Under the pieces are notes generated by a model that did not search any database, had not been told where the DNA came from, and saw only the letters and a program-made list of their open reading frames with translations. A program made the translations under genes and the position numbers. Below are positions 60,673 through 64,000 of a stretch of DNA of 64,000 nucleotides, in pieces. Every line of letters starts with the position of its first letter. Position 1 is the first letter of the stretch. This DNA is from Halosimplex halobium (lineage in GTDB: Archaea; Halobacteriota; Halobacteria; Halobacteriales; Haloarculaceae), in the NCBI RefSeq assembly GCF_051414055.1, contig NZ_JBLKNX010000007.1, forward strand, positions 85,865-149,864. The letters run 5' to 3'.

Positions 60673-61869
60673 TCAACGACGGTTCCGCCGGACAGCAGTG
60701 ACGAAGAACGCGGCGAACACGGTCTGGATCCCGAGGACGATACAGGTGAACGCCAGGATGTCGTGGGTCATCGGCGGGAGCGTCGCGTAGCCCTCCTGGA
60801 GCCACGTGCGGATGATCGACGCGGCATAGGCGGCCCCCACGGCCACGACGAGGCCACCGAGTGCGATCCCTGTCTCGAGGCGCAGGTGTTCTACGAGCCA
60901 CGTCGTCACGCGGTCCGTCGGCCGACGTATCGGTTCGCTCGCGATCGTCGCGAAGACACCGAGGCTGGCGATCTGGAAGCCGACGATCGTCAGGAGGCTT
61001 CCGGCAACCATCGTCCGGATTCCGAACCAGATCGGGCCCACCCCGTCTAGCGTCACTTCGACGTTGAAAAATGCCAACAGCATCAGTACCGCTCCGGACA
61101 CGAGCGAAACTGCGCCGGGGATCGTAAAGAGATAGCCCGGCGCATTGAGCAGCATGAATCGCAGGTGTTTCCATCCGTCCCGCCACGTGTCGAGCGTCGC
61201 GTCCCCCTCCCGGGGGTGGTAGGTGATCGGGACCTCTTCGATGTGGAGGTCACGGGCGCTCGCCTCCATGATCATCTCGCTCGCGAACTCCATGCCGTCG
61301 GTCCGCAGTGTAAGTTGTTCGAGTGCATCCCGTCGGATAATGCGGAATCCGCTATGGGCATCGCTGATGTCCGCGTCGTAGAACCGGTTTAAAAAGGCAG
61401 TCAGAATTGGATTGCCGATGTGTTTGTGGAGCCACGGCATAGCTCCGTCTTTAATTTCACCAGCAAATCGACTTCCAAGGACCATGTCTGCATCGGTTTC
61501 GACAATAGAATCGAACAACTTCGGGAGTTCCTGGAAATCATAGGTCGTATCTGCATCTCCCATGACGATGTACTCTCCCCGAGCTCGCTCAAACGCATAG
61601 CGGTATGCATATCCATATCCGGCCCGGTCTGGGGTGACGACTGTTACTCCATATTTTCGAGCAATCTCTGGAGTTCGGTCTGTTGAACTATCGCTTACAA
61701 TAACCTCTGCGGTTACAGCAATAGTATCGATTGTCTCTACGATCGCTTCAAGGCATGCAGCTATCCCGGCCTCCTCATTCATCGTTGGTAAGACAAAACT
61801 GATCTTCGGCATTTCATCACTCGCCGGGGTGAGGAGATTTGACGAGGCGTTCACTACTGCGGTGCCCAT
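60673..61869 (-). CDS. GT2 glycosyltransferase, dolichyl-phosphate sugar synthase-like (AglJ/Dpm type)
   Basis: The 398-residue protein begins with a GT2 catalytic domain: ISFVLPTMNEEAG, the YGVTVVTPDRAGYGYAYRYA region and the metal-binding DADTTYD motif (near residue 107). VLGSRFAGEI follows, and then four membrane helices from about residue 245 to the C-terminus. Such enzymes load sugars on dolichyl phosphate. A TATA-like element just upstream supports the ATG at 61869; an internal ATG at 61812 is possible. The first about 160 codons are clearly AT-richer than the rest of the gene, with a switch near 61390, so the gene looks mosaic. Confidence 0.87.
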   Translation of the reverse strand: MGTAVVNASSNLLTPASDEMPKISFVLPTMNEEAGIAACLEAIVETIDTIAVTAEVIVSDSSTDRTPEIARKYGVTVVTPDRAGYGYAYRYAFERARGEYIVMGDADTTYDFQELPKLFDSIVETDADMVLGSRFAGEIKDGAMPWLHKHIGNPILTAFLNRFYDADISDAHSGFRIIRRDALEQLTLRTDGMEFASEMIMEASARDLHIEEVPITYHPREGDATLDTWRDGWKHLRFMLLNAPGYLFTIPGAVSLVSGAVLMLLAFFNVEVTLDGVGPIWFGIRTMVAGSLLTIVGFQIASLGVFATIASEPIRRPTDRVTTWLVEHLRLETGIALGGLVVAVGAAYAASIIRTWLQEGYATLPPMTHDILAFTCIVLGIQTVFAAFFVTAVRRNRR

Positions 61870-62064
61870 CTATCCTGTTTGTCCGCTAACCGTGGTTATG
61901 TGTTAAACTGTTCTGTTCGCTTCTCCTCTCAAACGCTATGGAGAAAATAACTTGGGCTGAACAGAATCTATCTAGCTTAATGATAGCACCATCTCTAGGT
62001 GGAAACGACTCGGGAGAAATATGCATAAACAAACCTCTTGGAATAGGCGGTTCACGGCCTAATA

Positions 62065-62078
62065 GGCACTGTCTAGTT
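62065..62078 (+). repeat. Left terminal inverted repeat of the IS6-like element
   Basis: GGCACTGTCTAGTT, identical in reverse complement to 62796-62809. Confidence 0.75.
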
Positions 62079-62753
62079 GAGAACCTCCTCGACAGGCATG
62101 CGGCCATCTAGTGCTTGGTTCGGTCGATCTCCGTTGTAGTAGTGTCTGAACCGCTGGAGCCACCGTTTCGCGCTGGATTGACTGCTCGCCAAAACGAATG
62201 AAAGCGGTCGATCCGCATCGCCACTGTTTGAAACCATTTCTCGATGTGGTTTCGGTCGGAATAGTTGAGCTGACCGCTCAATTCGTGACAAGCGAGGGCA
62301 GTCAGATAGCCACCAGCATCCACGAGAAACTCCGTTTCAGAGACGTTGTGTTTCTCGGTGAGGCGGTGGAGAAATGCCGCCGCGGGGTCTGTTCCGCGGC
62401 GGCTGTAGACATCGACTTCGAGCAACAGTTTCGAGTCCGTGTCGATCGCGGCGTAGAGCCACTTTTTTTTCGCCGTCTACTTCGATCTGTTTTTCATCGA
62501 CTGCGACCCGCGACGGCGACGCCGTCGACGGGTCGCATTAAGTTTCGGCAAGCGTCTCTTCCCAGTTCTAGATTGCCTGAAAGCTGCGATCGACACCCAG
62601 CTAGGCTAAGACAGCCTCGACTTCACGGAGTGACAGCCCCATCGAATGAAGTCGGACCGCGAAACAGCGCACGGGTGTCGGGGTGCACTCGTTCTCCCAA
62701 GCGTCTTGATTCTTGATGTCTAAGTGCTCTTTGAGGAGGTCTGCGAGTTGCAT
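62073..62753 (-). pseudogene. IS6-like transposase, inactivated by stops and frameshifts
   Basis: Reading from an ATG at 62753 the protein begins M-Q-L-A-D-L-L-K-E-H and continues ECTPTPVRCFAVRLHSMGLS. It then meets three in-frame stops, a frameshift at an A-run (62464-62471) and a second frameshift near 62175. Beyond the frameshifts the DDE catalytic parts are readable: VDAGGYLTALACHELSG with the catalytic Asp, NYSDRNHIEKWFQTVAMRIDRFHSFW, and WLQRFRHYYNGDRPNQALDG at the C-terminus. Haloarchaeal IS6 transposases have this plan. The protein cannot be made intact. Confidence 0.85.
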
Positions 62754-62795
62754 GGACACTTCTCGCTTCGACCTCCTCGCTTCTCAAACTCGCTG

Positions 62796-62809
62796 AACTA
62801 GACAGTGCC
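62796..62809 (-). repeat. Right terminal inverted repeat of the IS6-like element
   Basis: AACTAGACAGTGCC, the exact reverse complement of the left repeat. Confidence 0.75.
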
Positions 62810-62839
62810 AATATATGAGGTAATACAATTTCTTGACGT

Positions 62840-63343
62840 TTAGTTCGCCTCGGAAGAGGGATGAGAATGGAAAACATACCACGCGGAAATTGCGAGCACT
62901 GCGGCAACGACTAGTGGCCACAGATCAACGCTAGTATATAGACCAGGCGTAGGTGGTTGGTAGGGCGTTAACGGCCAGAAGATTGATTGAGAGCGTGCAT
63001 CGGGAGCACGTAGGAGTGCATCCGTCAAGAGGTGGGTAAGCGCCCCAAGCCATAGCAATCCAAAGGCCCTGCTGCGCTCGTCAGCCTCGATCAGAACAGT
63101 CCCGAGCAGAATTATCAGGAAGACACCACCCCCTGTCTGAAGCGCGTTGTATGAAATGGGCCGTCCAAGGATGTCCCAGATGACCGGCGTCGGAATGAGT
63201 ATCGAGAGATGATTTAGATCCGGAATAATCGCACCAATCATCCCGATGGTAAGATACGCTGGCACGGTTCGGCCCTCAAGGTGCCGTAGCGCGAACGTAC
63301 TCGCCGCATAGCCTAGTAGGATGTGTGTCAATAAATCAGGCAT
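62840..63343 (-). CDS. DUF457/YdjM-like membrane-bound metal-dependent hydrolase
   Basis: The 167-residue protein has the family pattern: PDLLTHILLGYAAS at the N-terminus with a histidine in the first helix, IIPDLNHLSI with Asp and His, and HLLTDALLRAPD with His and Asp in a later helix. There are four membrane segments in all. The conserved His and Asp residues are thought to bind a metal. The ATG at 63343 gives the conserved start; the longer in-frame start lies inside the upstream gene. Its start overlaps the previous gene's 3' end by eight bases, so they are coupled. Confidence 0.85.
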   Translation of the reverse strand: MPDLLTHILLGYAASTFALRHLEGRTVPAYLTIGMIGAIIPDLNHLSILIPTPVIWDILGRPISYNALQTGGGVFLIILLGTVLIEADERSRAFGLLWLGALTHLLTDALLRAPDARSQSIFWPLTPYQPPTPGLYTSVDLWPLVVAAVLAISAWYVFHSHPSSEAN

Positions 63344-63872
63344 CTTCTGGGTCACTCCGATCGAAACGATCCGCAAGTGCTACGAGTATTGGGGTGGGAT
63401 TTTGTCTGCGTTCGATCCGGACGTTCTTGATGTCGATCCGCCAGTGAGATACTGATCGTCCGAGTACGATTAGACCTGCGACTGCCGAAAGAATTCTTGT
63501 GCGGAGGTACGGCCAAGAAGGTTTGTGGACAACATCAATAGCCGCGACAGACCGATCGGTCATGAGAGTACCGTAGACGTTGAGGTAATCGCCTGTTTCA
63601 ACTGTTATCTCAATGTCGGTGACTGTGAAGTATAAAAATTCCCCAGTGTTCGCCTGAGCCTTGATGGCGAGAGGGGTTGTGCTGACGACCTCTCCGAAGA
63701 CAAGAACTCGCTCCCCGATATAGGCATCTCTGTCAAGAGCAATATCAGTGGTTCCCGGCGGGACGCCAAGCGTTGGTGCGGGACCCAACACGGGAAACAC
63801 CAGCATCAGCGTCACCAAGAAGCCGATTAAGACGATGCCACTTACGAATCGAATGCACTTTGAGCCCCACAT
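63336..63872 (-). CDS. Membrane protein with an OB-like central domain, unknown
   Basis: The 178-residue protein has one N-terminal membrane helix (residues 8-32), an extracytoplasmic middle region of beta strands (ERVLVFGEVVSTTPLAIKAQ then FLYFTVTDIEITVETGDYLNVYGTL, an OB-fold-like pattern) and a second hydrophobic helix around residues 125-140. The C-terminus is charged and cytoplasmic by charge. No enzyme motif is visible. It is coupled to the DUF457 gene by an eight-base overlap. The pair is at the island's edge, in DNA of lower GC. Confidence 0.65.
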   Translation of the reverse strand: MWGSKCIRFVSGIVLIGFLVTLMLVFPVLGPAPTLGVPPGTTDIALDRDAYIGERVLVFGEVVSTTPLAIKAQANTGEFLYFTVTDIEITVETGDYLNVYGTLMTDRSVAAIDVVHKPSWPYLRTRILSAVAGLIVLGRSVSHWRIDIKNVRIERRQNPTPILVALADRFDRSDPEDA

Positions 63873-63902
63873 CTATAAGTTGGCGGTGGGGCAGAAGTGT
63901 TC

Positions 63903-64000
63903 TCATAGCGTGATTGTGGGGCTAGCGACATCGTTTCCTCGATGGTGATTAGCGAGTGCAACGGCCAAGCGGAGACAAAGAGCGAGGAAGACGTGTGCTT
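63903..64000 (-). CDS. 3' end of an unidentified gene, possibly a transposase
   Basis: On the minus strand the window edge is open for 31 codons to a TGA. The peptide begins A-H-V-F-L-A-L-C-L-R-L-A-V-A-L-A and ends V-A-S-P-T-I-T-L. It is helical, with a hydrophobic face and a regular tail. The pattern is reminiscent of insertion sequence transposase C-termini, but the fragment is too short to name a family. 63873-63902 holds nothing visible. Confidence 0.35.
   Translation of the reverse strand, partial: AHVFLALCLRLAVALANHHRGNDVASPTITL

Larger units (their letters stand above)
62065..62809 (-). mobile_element. Decayed IS6-family-like element with 14-bp inverted repeats
   Basis: Perfect 14-bp inverted repeats (GGCACTGTCTAGTT at 62065-62078 and its complement at 62796-62809) enclose one broken transposase gene, 745 bases in all. 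Size, layout and protein type fit IS6-like elements of haloarchaea (ISH14-like). The flanking 8-mers differ (GCCTAATA and AATATATG), so no target duplication is visible. The element lies 195 bases upstream of the GT2 gene and 30 bases from the DUF457 stop. Confidence 0.75.

Noticed and set aside
62108..62425. 105-residue frame as a separate gene
   Set aside because: It is one piece of the broken IS6-like transposase, with its C-terminal part in another frame at 62073-62291.

Overview
This is a haloarchaeal chromosome segment. The genes are mostly GC-rich, the proteins are strongly acidic, and start codons often lie 25-30 bases downstream of an archaeal TATA box (leaderless transcripts). Marker genes are archaeal: the PAN proteasome ATPase, a secF-secD pair, Pus10, archaeal CheF taxis proteins, a Pilin_N-type pilin and an AglB-like Stt3 protein. 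I cannot name the species. I see no rRNA, tRNA or CRISPR array.

Positions 1-11 kb are mostly conserved housekeeping genes: the end of a methyltransferase-like gene, pan, secF-secD, a HalOD1 protein, rnhB, an SGNH hydrolase, pus10, a type IV pilin fused to beta-repeat modules, a MazE/MazF operon and uppP. From 11 to 20.4 kb accessory DNA is interleaved: a solo TnpB element with hairpin ends, an ArsR-like regulator, and two cheF paralogues. Each cheF is followed by a small toxin-antitoxin-like module and then by a second, decayed copy of that cheF's own 3' end. A winged-helix gene with an unknown partner and a ribbon-helix-helix gene follow.

From 20.5 kb to about 61.9 kb lies a large surface-glycan island. 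glmU-like and glmS genes supply UDP-GlcNAc. An MsbA/PglK-like ABC half-transporter could flip lipid-linked glycans. A nonulosonic-acid (pseudaminic/legionaminic-like) pathway follows: 4,6-dehydratase, epimerase, aminotransferase and NeuB/PseI synthase on the plus strand, then a formyltransferase, PseG/SpsG, an FAH-fold protein and an SpsF-like cytidylyltransferase on the minus strand. These two arms meet stop codon to stop codon. Next is an AT-rich island (about 32.9-39.4 kb) with a surface-carbohydrate protein, a methyltransferase, two divergent sulfatase-family genes and a glycosyltransferase. The remainder has GT4 transferases, integral membrane proteins, a third sulfatase-family gene, a UDP-sulfoquinovose-synthase-like gene, three other SDR epimerases, a WcaJ-type initiating transferase, an AglB-like protein and a GT2 dolichyl-phosphate transferase. 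Together these could build, modify, flip and transfer a complex acidic glycan.

The last 2 kb are accessory again: a decayed IS6-type element with intact 14-bp inverted repeats, a two-gene operon (DUF457 metal hydrolase plus an OB-like membrane protein) and the 3' end of an unidentified gene at the edge. Toxin-antitoxin-like genes are frequent across the window (MazEF, MNT, TumE/TumA, a DUF7342-like pair, RHH, DUF433, and an orphan TumA-like regulator with tandem operators).
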